Source of the DNA: Alphaproteobacteria bacterium
GTDB lineage: Bacteria > Pseudomonadota > Alphaproteobacteria > Reyranellales > Reyranellaceae
Reading direction: 5' to 3'
Length of the DNA stretch: 9,290 nt
Assembly: GCA_013290035.1 (NCBI GenBank)
Contig: JABCYT010000091.1
Span: forward strand, 1-9,290
Shown here: one piece after another, positions 1 to 5,856 of the stretch
How the letters are laid out: the number at the start of each line of letters is the position of its first letter
Position numbering within the stretch: the stretch's first letter is position 1
Notes under the pieces: generated by a model
Databases searched by the model: none
Told to the model about the DNA's origin: nothing
The model's input: only the letters and a program-made list of their open reading frames with translations
Position numbers and translations under genes: made by a program

Positions 1-916
1 CCAAGAACAACACGACCGCGACGGAGAGCGTCCACGGATTCGCCAGCGACGTGAGTTCGTTCTTGCTCGACAGGCTGGCGGTCGTCAGGCCGCCCGACCG
101 GGTCGGAACACCCTCGCCGGGCCGCGGCGCCCGTATCCGCCACAGCCACAGGGCCACTCCGCCGGTCACGAGCGCCAGCAGCACGAGAAATCGCCAGGGC
201 GGGGCGAGGGGCGCCACCACCATGCCGGGGATCGCGAGGCAGAAGAGGACAACAAGCACGAAGCCGAGCAGACGTCCCACATCCTGCGCCCGCTCGAGCC
301 AGGAAACTCGCGCCGGCGCAGGCGTGGTGAGCCACGGAAACTGGTTGAGCAACGCGCTGCGCAGCTTCTGGTGAATCTCCCCGGCGCTGATGCCGCGATA
401 GGGGTTGGGCGCCGTCGGGCTGGATTGCGCCAGCGCACCCCTTGTCGCGAGGAAAAGCGCACGGTCATCGAGGATGCGATCGCGTCCGAGACCGCGGTTA
501 CCCTGGTGAAAGACGCTGGGGCGGAGCGTCCTCCTTTCGAAGTAGGGGGCCAACGGATAGCGCGACAAGGGTTTGGTGACGGCGTCGTAGACCTCGCCGT
601 CGCCGTCGTCGGGACGCTTGCAGCAGCGCAGCATCGGCCGAAGCTTGGTCTCGAACGCCGCCTCCATCTGGGCCCAGAAGGGCCCTGGAGATCCGTCGAA
701 ATTCGCTTCGATCACGAAGATCGGGTCAAAGGCGGAGCTCTCGAACACCGACATCGACATGAAGTGCAGCGAGGGCACTCGCGCCTTCACCTCGCTGTAC
801 CATTCCTGGGTGCCTGGCGGTTCCTGAGCCGCCTTGAAACCCTCGATGAGCTGCGCCAGCAATTTTGCGCTCTGCGGCTCCACGTCCAAGACAACGGACA
901 GGACTGTCTGCCGCAT
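1..916 (-). CDS. Unrecognised multi-pass membrane protein, N-terminal part (runs off left edge)
   Basis: The minus-strand frame is open from an ATG at 916 to the window edge, giving 305 residues without a stop, so the gene is partial at its 3' end. An AGGGGG ribosome binding site lies about 6 bases before this ATG and decides the start. Residues 1-205 are soluble and probably cytoplasmic, with a conserved-looking block LHFMSMSVFESSAFDPIFVI (50-69) followed by EANFDGSPGPFW (70-81), and an adjacent cysteine pair C98-C99. Two hydrophobic helices follow at about 213-235 and 241-259. After a basic, Gly/Pro-rich stretch (260-290) a third helix begins at 296 and is cut by the edge. I recall similar N-terminal blocks in unannotated proteobacterial proteins, but cannot assign a function. 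The gene stands 268 bases downstream of a lipoprotein gene on the same strand. Reality of the gene is well supported; its role is unknown. Confidence 0.8.
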   Translation of the reverse strand, partial: MRQTVLSVVLDVEPQSAKLLAQLIEGFKAAQEPPGTQEWYSEVKARVPSLHFMSMSVFESSAFDPIFVIEANFDGSPGPFWAQMEAAFETKLRPMLRCCKRPDDGDGEVYDAVTKPLSRYPLAPYFERRTLRPSVFHQGNRGLGRDRILDDRALFLATRGALAQSSPTAPNPYRGISAGEIHQKLRSALLNQFPWLTTPAPARVSWLERAQDVGRLLGFVLVVLFCLAIPGMVVAPLAPPWRFLVLLALVTGGVALWLWRIRAPRPGEGVPTRSGGLTTASLSSKNELTSLANPWTLSVAVVLFL

Positions 917-939
917 TGCATGCCCCCTGATTGAGATGC

Positions 940-968
940 AATTTTGACGAGCAAGATGCGGCAGTCAA
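940..968 (-). promoter_or_regulatory. Possible sigma-70-type promoter for the left-edge membrane protein
   Basis: On the minus strand a TTGACT box (963-968) is followed, after 17 bases, by AAAATT (940-945), about 24 bases upstream of the ATG at 916. The -35 box is good and the -10 box is weak (3 of 6 consensus positions). It is the best candidate in the 268-base spacer; nothing else is visible there except the hairpin at 1129-1174. Confidence 0.3.
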
Positions 969-1128
969 TCTCTCTCTTGAGCAGGCAAGCGAAATTCAGA
1001 TTGGCGTGAGAGCATCATGGCGTGCGGCCGCTTGAGGTCCGCGGACCGTCAAGGAGTGTCGTGCCGCGGCTATTCGCCTGCGACTGAGCGTTGCGGCGAC
1101 TTAAGCGCTCAACGCCAAACTCGACTCC

Positions 1129-1174
1129 ACGGGCGCTGCGACCATGCGACCATTGATGTGATCGCAGCGCCCGT
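1129..1174 (-). terminator. 13-bp hairpin after the lipoprotein gene
   Basis: ACGGGCGCTGCGA (1129-1141) is the exact reverse complement of TCGCAGCGCCCGT (1162-1174), with a 20-base loop. It begins about 10 bases past the lipoprotein stop codon, the usual place for a terminator, but no T-tract follows on either strand. It may act as a transcript-end stabiliser or Rho-assisted stop rather than a classical intrinsic terminator. Confidence 0.5.
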
Positions 1175-1184
1175 CGGATCGTCG

Positions 1185-1373
1185 TTAGCGCGTATAGACG
1201 GTCGTGGTCGCCGTCGCGGGCGCCGGATCGGTGTAGACGACGGTTCCCGGGGTCGCCGGGGTGGCGACGACGGTGGCGGCGGGAGCGGGCTGCTGAACAG
1301 TCCGTTCCTCCTTGATGGTGCAAGCGCCCAGCGCGGCGACGAGAGCGGCGGCGACGAACGGCAAGTACTTCAT
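1185..1373 (-). CDS. Small lipoprotein, Ala/Thr/Pro-rich, unknown function
   Basis: This encodes a 62-residue precursor starting MKYLPFVAAALVAALGAC. The lysine, hydrophobic core and LGAC lipobox predict signal peptidase II processing with lipidation at Cys18. The mature part is about 45 residues, low in complexity, with an acidic/basic start (TIKEERTVQQ) and then a Pro/Ala/Thr/Val tail that repeats a V-Y-T pattern (VVYTDPAP, TTVYTR). An in-frame ATG 33 bases upstream exists, but the signal sequence and a GGGAG site 7 bases before 1373 favour the shorter start. There is no basic/acidic sorting signal I can interpret, so outer- versus inner-membrane placement is undecided. It is divergent from the 24-aa peptide gene, and both have a similar promoter-like motif, suggesting shared control. 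No domain is recognised; envelope stress or structural roles are only guesses. Confidence 0.8.
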   Translation of the reverse strand: MKYLPFVAAALVAALGACTIKEERTVQQPAPAATVVATPATPGTVVYTDPAPATATTTVYTR

Positions 1374-1409
1374 GGTGAGACTCCCTGGCTGGATTGAATG
1401 ACCCACGGC

Positions 1410-1435
1410 AACGGCGACAACAGGCGGACGGTTGC
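1410..1435 (-). promoter_or_regulatory. EcfG-like promoter motif for the lipoprotein gene
   Basis: On the minus strand GCAAC (1431-1435) is followed after 17 bases by CGTT (1410-1413), about 36 bases upstream of the lipoprotein ATG. The alphaproteobacterial general-stress sigma factor EcfG recognises GGAAC-N16/17-CGTT, so this differs at one position. The same variant occurs on the other strand of this divergent region. The motif overlaps an imperfect hairpin (1418-1431 with 1442-1454, one bulged base). Confidence 0.35.
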
Positions 1436-1513
1436 ATGGGGCCGTCGCCTGTTGCAGGGCCGACTCGCGCTGGCTGAACGATCAATAAACTAGCGAAGAG
1501 GTTGCATCGCCTG

Positions 1514-1538
1514 GCAACCCTCGCGCCGTCTTCACGTT
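1514..1538 (+). promoter_or_regulatory. EcfG-like promoter motif for the peptide/membrane-protein operon
   Basis: GCAAC (1514-1518, preceded by G) is followed after 16 bases by CGTT (1535-1538). The distance from CGTT to the peptide ATG is 27 bases, leaving room for a short leader with the GGAG site at 1554-1557. It matches EcfG-type promoters at all but one core position. The assignment rests on the match plus the mirror-image copy serving the divergent gene. Confidence 0.38.
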
Positions 1539-1565
1539 GCGATTTCCTAACGTGGAGATACCCCA

Positions 1566-1640
1566 ATGAATGCCATCATTTATCTTGTCGGCCTGGTCGT
1601 GGTCGTCATGTTCATCCTGTCCCTCATCGGAATTCGTTGA
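1566..1640 (+). CDS. 24-residue single-helix membrane peptide
   Basis: A 24-codon gene begins MNAIIYLVGLVVV and ends LIGIR. Apart from the first two and last residues it is one uninterrupted hydrophobic helix of about 20 residues, long enough to cross a membrane, with the single Arg at the C-terminus. GGAG at 1554-1557 stands 8 bases before the ATG, a normal spacing. The stop codon runs directly into the GGAG site of the next gene, whose ATG is 10 bases further on, so the two are almost surely co-transcribed. I recall near-identical short proteins annotated as hypothetical in Bradyrhizobium-like genomes, but no function. Possible roles are a partner or regulator of the following membrane protein, or an independent stress peptide; a toxin role is less likely since no antitoxin is seen. 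Confidence 0.75.
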   Translation: MNAIIYLVGLVVVVMFILSLIGIR

Positions 1641-1650
1641 GGAGCACGCC

Positions 1651-2607
1651 ATGGCCGTTATCGCCCCATCGACCGTTCCGGTCGTCGCCACCGATCCCGT
1701 TCGCGCGCGCTATCTCGAATGGGGTCCTGTGATCCTGGGCGCACTCGGCGCCACGGCCATCTCGGTCGTCCTGCTGACCTTCGGCGCCGCGCTGGGTCTC
1801 AGCGTCGTCTCGCCCTATCCCTATGCCGGCATCTCGGCCAAGGGTCTTGCCGTACTCACCGGCACCTATGTTGCCCTGGTCACGGTGGCGAGCTTCGGCG
1901 CCGGCGGCTATCTGGCCGGTCGGCTGCGCGCGCCATGGCCCAAAGCGACGGACGCTGAGGCCACGGAATCGCATTTCCGCGACGGCAGCTATGGCTTCGG
2001 TGTCTGGGCGCTCGCCGTGCTGCTGGGCTCGGCGCTCGCCATGTCGGGTGTCGGCGGCGTGCTGAAAGCCGCGGTCCATTCGACGACCGCCATCGCCGCA
2101 GCGGGCGCCGCGGGTGCAGCCTCAAATCCGGCCGCCGGCGCGGCGCTCAATCGCTGGTCGATGGAGCCCACCGACTTCGCCGTCGATCGTATGCTGGCGC
2201 CCGCGCCCGGCGCCGGCACGCCGGCACCGGCTGGCGCCACTCCGGCGCCGTCTCGGGCTGACCTGGCCGCGCCGATCGCCCGCGCCTTCGCCGCGAACAT
2301 CGACAATCCGCAGCTCAACGCCGCAGACCGCGCTTATCTGGTGGGACTCGTCATGCAGCAGACCGGCATGCCGCAGGCCGACGCCGAGAAGCGTGTCGAC
2401 ACGGCCTTCACCGACCTGAAGGCCGCCGAACAAAAAGCCCGCGACGCGGCCGAGCACGCGCGCAAGGCCTCCCTCATCGCCGCGTTCCTGGCGGCCGCGA
2501 CCTTGGCCATCGGCTGCGCCGCCGCCTGTGGCGCCGCTTCGCTCGGCGGACGGCATCGCGACGAGAACGCCCTGATCGTGTTCTGGGGTTCGCGCCGCTT
2601 CTGGTAA
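1651..2607 (+). CDS. Four-helix integral membrane protein, unknown function ('PhnA-like' in some annotations)
   Basis: The product has 318 residues. The start at 1651 follows GGAG (1641-1644) by 6 bases; an upstream in-frame ATG would overlap the peptide gene and is rejected. Predicted helices lie at about 25-52, 63-92, 115-142 and 273-297. Small residues (Gly, Ala) are frequent in the first three, with G-x3-G-like packing (LGALGA, FGAGGYLAG). A Pro/Ala linker (184-200) leads into a charged, probably helical region (203-272) containing an amphipathic stretch KAAEQKARDAAEHARKA. The end is GGRHRDEN...RFW, with an aromatic-basic tail. I remember related proteins being labelled PhnA-like, but nothing here resembles phosphonate metabolism, so I do not use that name. 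The gene sits in an operon with the 24-aa peptide behind a stress-type promoter motif, and is closed by a strong terminator. Confidence 0.82.
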   Translation: MAVIAPSTVPVVATDPVRARYLEWGPVILGALGATAISVVLLTFGAALGLSVVSPYPYAGISAKGLAVLTGTYVALVTVASFGAGGYLAGRLRAPWPKATDAEATESHFRDGSYGFGVWALAVLLGSALAMSGVGGVLKAAVHSTTAIAAAGAAGAASNPAAGAALNRWSMEPTDFAVDRMLAPAPGAGTPAPAGATPAPSRADLAAPIARAFAANIDNPQLNAADRAYLVGLVMQQTGMPQADAEKRVDTAFTDLKAAEQKARDAAEHARKASLIAAFLAAATLAIGCAAACGAASLGGRHRDENALIVFWGSRRFW

Positions 2608-2630
2608 TCGCGGCCCGATCTGATAAAGCG

Positions 2631-2668
2631 AGGCCCGACTGCGACGGCAGCCGGGCCTTTTGCTTTTT
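2631..2668 (+). terminator. Intrinsic terminator after the membrane protein gene
   Basis: AGGCCCG (2631-2637) pairs with CGGGCCT (2652-2658). After one mismatch an inner stem CTGC/GCAG closes a four-base loop. TTTTGCTTTTT follows immediately. This is a textbook Rho-independent terminator, 23 bases after the stop codon. Confidence 0.9.
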
Positions 2669-2677
2669 CAATCGCGC

Positions 2678-3448
2678 ATGAAGATCGCCACCTACAACAT
2701 CAACAACGTCAATCGGCGGCTGCCCAACCTGCTTGCGTGGCTGAAGCGCGCTCGGCCCGACGTCGTCTGCCTGCAGGAACTGAAGGCGGCTGACGATGCT
2801 TTTCCCGAGGCCGAGCTTGGCAAGGCGGGCTACGGCACGGTGTGGCAGGGCCAGAAGACCTGGAACGGCGTCGCCATCCTGGCGCGGCGGGCGACGCCTG
2901 TGCTCATCCGCAAATCCCTGCCGGGCGATCGCACCGACACGCAAAGCCGATACATCGAGGCGGCGGTGGAGGGTCTCGTCATCGGCTGTCTTTATCTGCC
3001 CAACGGCAATCCCCGGCCGGGACCAAAATTCGCCTACAAGCTCGCCTGGTTTCGCCGCCTGCAGGACCACGCCAGGAAGCTCCTGAAAAGCGGCGCGCCT
3101 ATCGTGCTGGCGGGCGACTACAATGCCGTGCCCACGGACTTCGACATCTACTCGATGCAATCATGGAAGGACGACGCGTTGGTCCAGCCGGAAACCCGCG
3201 CCGCCTACCGCAGGCTGCTCGACCAGGGCTGGACGGACGCGCTGCGCACGCTTCATCCCGACAAGCCGATGTACACATTCTGGGACTACAAACGGCGGCG
3301 TTGGGAGCGCGATGCCGGGCTGCGCATCGATCATCTTCTCCTCGCCCCGGCGCTTGAGCATCGGTTGAGAAAAGGCGGCGTCGACCGCGCGGTGCGCGGT
3401 GCGAAGGGCGCGAGCGATCATGCGCCTGCCTGGATCGACATAAAATGA
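2678..3448 (+). CDS. xthA: Exodeoxyribonuclease III / AP endonuclease
   Basis: This 256-residue protein covers the whole exonuclease III fold of the EEP (endonuclease/exonuclease/phosphatase) superfamily; the E. coli enzyme has 268. It would cut DNA 5' to abasic sites and remove 3' blocking groups during base-excision repair in the cytoplasm, using Mg2+. Family landmarks are all present: YNIN with N8, LQELK with metal-binding E34, WNGVAILAR (62-70), Y106 in CLYLPNG, GDYN with D147 and N149, RIDHLL with D218, and the terminal SDHAP with D247-H248. The FAYKLAWF and TFWDYK segments are also typical of this branch. An ATG at 2660 lies inside the terminator and would add six residues before the conserved MKIATYN start, so 2678 is chosen. 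No Shine-Dalgarno sequence precedes it. The next gene is 90 bases downstream. Confidence 0.92.
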   Translation: MKIATYNINNVNRRLPNLLAWLKRARPDVVCLQELKAADDAFPEAELGKAGYGTVWQGQKTWNGVAILARRATPVLIRKSLPGDRTDTQSRYIEAAVEGLVIGCLYLPNGNPRPGPKFAYKLAWFRRLQDHARKLLKSGAPIVLAGDYNAVPTDFDIYSMQSWKDDALVQPETRAAYRRLLDQGWTDALRTLHPDKPMYTFWDYKRRRWERDAGLRIDHLLLAPALEHRLRKGGVDRAVRGAKGASDHAPAWIDIK

Positions 3449-3468
3449 CCAAGGGCGCCCGCCGACGA

Positions 3469-3517
3469 CTGCGCCGTTACCAATCGGAAACTTGATCCCA
3501 AGCGGCGCAGCGCCATT
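3469..3517 (+). terminator. Possible weak hairpin terminator after xthA
   Basis: CTGCGCCG (3469-3476) is the exact reverse complement of CGGCGCAG (3503-3510), extendable by a G-T and an A-T pair, with a loop of about 22 bases. The sequence CGCCATTTTG follows, a very short T-run. It lies just before the pirin ribosome binding site, so it would only partly separate the two genes. Confidence 0.3.
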
Positions 3518-3538
3518 TTGTCGGCAAGAGGTAAACCC

Positions 3539-4255
3539 ATGATCGAACTCAGACCTTTCGACAAGTTGGGCAAGGCCAACCACGGCTGGCTCAACGCCAA
3601 CTTCCATTTCAGCTTCGCCGAATACCGCGATCCCAAGCGCGTGCACTGGGGCGCGTTGCGCGTGTGGAACAACGACCGCATCGCGCCCAACTCGGGCTTC
3701 CCGCCGCATCCCCACCGCGACATGGAGATCGTGACCTACGTCATAAAGGGCGCGATCACGCATCAGGACCATCTCGGCAACCAGGGCCGCACCGAGGCGG
3801 GCCAGATCCAGGTGATGAGCGCGGGCAACGGCATCCAGCACGCCGAATACAACAAGGAGAACGCCGAGACCGAGCTGTTCCAGATCTGGATCCTGCCCAA
3901 CAAGGAGGGCGTGCCGGCGCGCTGGGAGACGGTGCAGTTTCCCGCCGACGCACGTGACGGCAAGCTGGCGCCGCTGGCCTCGGGCCGTGGCCATGACGGT
4001 GCGATCCCGCTCTACGCCGACGGCGCGCTCTATGCCGGCACGCTCAAGGCCGGCCAGACGATCCGCCAGAAGCTCGACGGCAAGCCCGCCTATCTCGTGC
4101 CGGCCAAGGGCAAGATCGAGGTTTTTGGCGGCGACGGCCAGCTGGTCACCGCCAATGCCCGCGACGGCGTGGCGGTGGTCGACCAGGACGAGATCGAGCT
4201 CAAGGCCATCGAAGACGCCGAAATCGTGCTGGTCGAAACCGACAAGTTGAACTGA
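3539..4255 (+). CDS. Pirin-family bicupin protein
   Basis: This 238-residue protein is a member of the pirin family (E. coli YhhW/YhaK type). The N-terminal cupin carries the four metal ligands in their usual places: H57 and H59 in PPHPHRDMEIVTYV, and H101 and E103 in SAGNGIQHAEYN. Other hallmarks are RVWNNDRIAP (41-50) and the ELFQIWILP strand (112-120). The second cupin (about 130-238) has no such ligands, as usual. Some members have quercetin 2,3-dioxygenase activity in vitro and others act as redox or metabolic regulators; which applies here cannot be read from sequence. AAGAGG at 3526-3531 stands 7 bases before the ATG. An in-frame ATG at 3518 lies upstream of that site and is rejected. 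It follows xthA on the same strand; a functional link (oxidative stress) is only an inference. Confidence 0.93.
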   Translation: MIELRPFDKLGKANHGWLNANFHFSFAEYRDPKRVHWGALRVWNNDRIAPNSGFPPHPHRDMEIVTYVIKGAITHQDHLGNQGRTEAGQIQVMSAGNGIQHAEYNKENAETELFQIWILPNKEGVPARWETVQFPADARDGKLAPLASGRGHDGAIPLYADGALYAGTLKAGQTIRQKLDGKPAYLVPAKGKIEVFGGDGQLVTANARDGVAVVDQDEIELKAIEDAEIVLVETDKLN

Positions 4256-4284
4256 CGCGGCGTTTCGTGCTCTTCCTTCTTCCA

Positions 4285-4372
4285 CCTCTCCTCCGCTAGG
4301 GGGAGAGGACGGGTGAGGGGTTGCGCACGTCGAGCCCCCCTCACCTAGCCTCTCCCCCTAGCGGGGGAGAGG
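4285..4372. repeat. Composite palindromic extragenic element
   Basis: Two 24-bp blocks (4285-4308 and 4349-4372) are inverted copies of each other, differing at one base, and each is itself nearly palindromic (CCTCTCCCCC...GGGGGAGAGG). Between them, GGTGAGGGG (4312-4320) pairs with CCCCTCACC (4337-4345). The whole 88 bp can fold as one long cruciform or as two separate hairpins. The base pattern matches dispersed palindromes that I know between genes in many alphaproteobacteria. It lies 29 bases after the pirin stop and 25 bases before the next ATG, and could end or process the upstream transcript. Confidence 0.8.
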
Positions 4373-4397
4373 AACATGAGCGAGAGGGGGGACGTCC

Positions 4398-5171
4398 ATG
4401 GCCTACAAGGGCTTCGACCTCAGCGGCAAGGTGTCGCTGATCACCGGCGGCAATGGCGGCATCGGTTTCGGCATGGCCGATGCGCTGGCCGAGGCCGGCG
4501 CCGATGTCTGCATCTGGGGCACCAACCCAAAGAAGAACGACGACGCCGCAGAGAAGCTGAAACGCCATGGCCGCAAGGTCCACACCCAGATCGTCGATGT
4601 CGGCGAAGAGAAGCAGGTCCAGGCAGGCTTCGCCGAGACGCTGAAGGTGATGGGCCATGTCGACAATTGCGTCGCCAACTCCGGCGTCTCGGGCCGCGGC
4701 AAGGGCTCGATCCTGGAGATGGACTACGAGGAATGGCGCCGCGTGATGCGGGTCAATCTCGACGGCGTGTTCTTCACGTTCCGCGCCGCGGCCAAGCACA
4801 TGGTCGCGCGCGGCAAAGGCGGCTCGTTGGTGGCGATGGCCAGCACCGCGGCCATCGAGGGCGCCGCCCGCTCGAGCCACTACGGCGCCAGCAAGGGCGG
4901 CGTCACCGCCATGGTGCGCGCGCTCGCCGTCGAGCTGGCGCGCTACAAGATCACCGCCAATTCGATTCTGCCGGGCTGGATCGAGACCGAGATGACCGCC
5001 AACGCCTTCGGCAACGAGAAATTCGCCGGCAACGTGATGCCGCGCATTCCGGAGCGGCGCTGGGGCGTCGGCGCCGATTTCGGGCCGATCGCCGTCTATC
5101 TGGCGAGCGGCGCCACCGGCTATACGACGGGGCGCGACTTCGTCATCGATGGCGGCTATACCTTGTTCTAA
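4398..5171 (+). CDS. Short-chain dehydrogenase/reductase (classical SDR)
   Basis: At 257 residues it has the standard length of a classical SDR, an NAD(P)-dependent alcohol/ketone oxidoreductase with a Rossmann fold. The cofactor-binding motif TGGNGGIG spans residues 16-23. The catalytic set is N120 (in RVNLDG), S149, Y162 and K166 (YGASK). LPGW (191-194) and DGGYTLF at the end are typical. Two points differ from common members: the usual NNAG after beta-4 reads ANSG (93-96), and the residue region after beta-2 (WGTNPKK) lacks the aspartate of NAD-preferring enzymes, so NADP use is possible. The AGGGGGGA site at 4385-4392 fixes the start. The 27-base gap to the next gene suggests an operon. 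Substrate cannot be predicted; fatty-acyl, steroid or sugar-type alcohols are all found in this family. Confidence 0.92.
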   Translation: MAYKGFDLSGKVSLITGGNGGIGFGMADALAEAGADVCIWGTNPKKNDDAAEKLKRHGRKVHTQIVDVGEEKQVQAGFAETLKVMGHVDNCVANSGVSGRGKGSILEMDYEEWRRVMRVNLDGVFFTFRAAAKHMVARGKGGSLVAMASTAAIEGAARSSHYGASKGGVTAMVRALAVELARYKITANSILPGWIETEMTANAFGNEKFAGNVMPRIPERRWGVGADFGPIAVYLASGATGYTTGRDFVIDGGYTLF

Positions 5172-5198
5172 GTCCGAAGCATCTCGGGAGATGGAGAA

Positions 5199-5735
5199 AT
5201 GATGAAGAAGTTTGCGGCCTGCCTGGCCATTGCCCTGATGACGGCGGCCGTGTCGGCTTCCGCACAGACCGCCGCGAAGCCCGCGGCAGCGACCGCAGCG
5301 CCCGCGCCCAAGGCCGCCCCCGGCGAGGACCGCTACATCGGCTACTACTATCCCAAGCCGACCGCGACCGAGACCTTCGAATCGAGCATGCAGACGATCG
5401 CCGGCACCGAGCGGGCCCAACGTATCCAGTTCGTGACCGTGGTGTCGCAGGGCACGATCCAGTCAGCCTATCGCGTGCCCTACGCCGTGTTCGCCAAAGG
5501 TGAGAAGGCCGACCGCCTGATCATCGTCGGCCTGCAACAGGGCGAGCTCAACACCATCTATCGCATGCGCGCGCTGCTCGCCAACATGACAACCATGTCG
5601 CGCCTGTCGCCGTTCTTCCAGGAGCGCACGGTGGCCGAGGATGCCACCTTCTTCGATCTGCTGAAGCTATTGGGCTTCCGCGAGCTCACCATCACCGACG
5701 GCGAGAAGACGACGCTTCAAGTGACGATCAAGTAG
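5199..5735 (+). CDS. Small exported protein of unknown function
   Basis: The 178-residue precursor begins MMKKFAACLAIALMTAAVSA with a signal peptide; cleavage is likely after ASA (residue 22, before QT), leading to the periplasm. A Pro/Ala/Lys-rich linker (24-41) precedes a compact domain of about 135 residues containing EDRYIGYYYPKPTATETF (43-60), YAVFAKGEKADRLIIVGLQQ, LNTIYRMRALLANMT and the Phe-rich TFFDLLKLLGFRELTITDGE. I recall homologues in Bradyrhizobium labelled as molybdopterin-guanine dinucleotide biosynthesis protein A, but a signal peptide and absence of the MobA nucleotide-binding motif argue against that. GGGAG at 5186-5190 is 8 bases before the first of two adjacent Met codons, favouring 5199. 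It probably shares a transcript with the preceding dehydrogenase. No catalytic residues can be named. Confidence 0.85.
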   Translation: MMKKFAACLAIALMTAAVSASAQTAAKPAAATAAPAPKAAPGEDRYIGYYYPKPTATETFESSMQTIAGTERAQRIQFVTVVSQGTIQSAYRVPYAVFAKGEKADRLIIVGLQQGELNTIYRMRALLANMTTMSRLSPFFQERTVAEDATFFDLLKLLGFRELTITDGEKTTLQVTIK

Positions 5736-5745
5736 CACCAAGTCT

Positions 5746-5794
5746 TTCCCCCCCGTTCACACGGGGGAGGTGGCCCAAAGGGCCGGAGGGGGAA
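5746..5794. repeat. Palindromic element copy 1 (probable terminator of the upstream operon)
   Basis: The sequence starts 10 bases after the stop codon at 5735. CCCCCGT (5750-5756) pairs with ACGGGGG (5761-5767) round a 4-base loop, followed by GGCCC-AAA-GGGCC (5772-5784). The outer TTCCCCC (5746-5752) can alternatively pair with GGGGGAA (5788-5794). This form of CCCCCGT hairpin plus GGCCC hairpin is a dispersed extragenic palindrome type familiar from alphaproteobacteria. Confidence 0.7.
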
Positions 5795-5817
5795 GGCCTC
5801 AGTCGAGGTCCCTCAAG

Positions 5818-5831
5818 TTTCAGATCTGAAA
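5818..5831. repeat. 14-bp perfect palindrome
   Basis: TTTCAGATCTGAAA is its own reverse complement. It stands alone between the two halves of the palindromic region separating convergent genes. It could be a protein-binding site or simply part of the structured element; position between gene ends argues against an operator role. Confidence 0.5.
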
Positions 5832-5856
5832 TTTTCGACGATCATCGCGCTGCTCG

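Noticed and set aside
371..934. 187-codon plus-strand open frame opposite the left-edge membrane protein
   Set aside because: The minus-strand frame has a ribosome binding site, membrane helices and natural composition; the plus frame shows none of these.
2160..2300. Pro/Ala-rich GC-rich stretch considered as a tandem DNA repeat
   Set aside because: It is coding low complexity (a linker in the membrane protein) with no regular period.
3445..3495. 16-codon ORF overlapping the xthA stop (ATGA)
   Set aside because: Arg-rich, no ribosome binding site of its own apart from xthA coding sequence, and it overlaps the first arm of a hairpin; probably chance.
4341..5420. Long minus-strand open frame (359 codons) opposite the dehydrogenase and exported protein genes
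   Set aside because: It is the antisense shadow of high-GC coding sequence; its translation is low-complexity and the plus-strand genes have motifs and ribosome binding sites.
4376..5503. 375-codon plus-strand frame overlapping the SDR and the exported protein
   Set aside because: A frame-shifted shadow with Arg-rich composition; the SDR frame holds every family motif.
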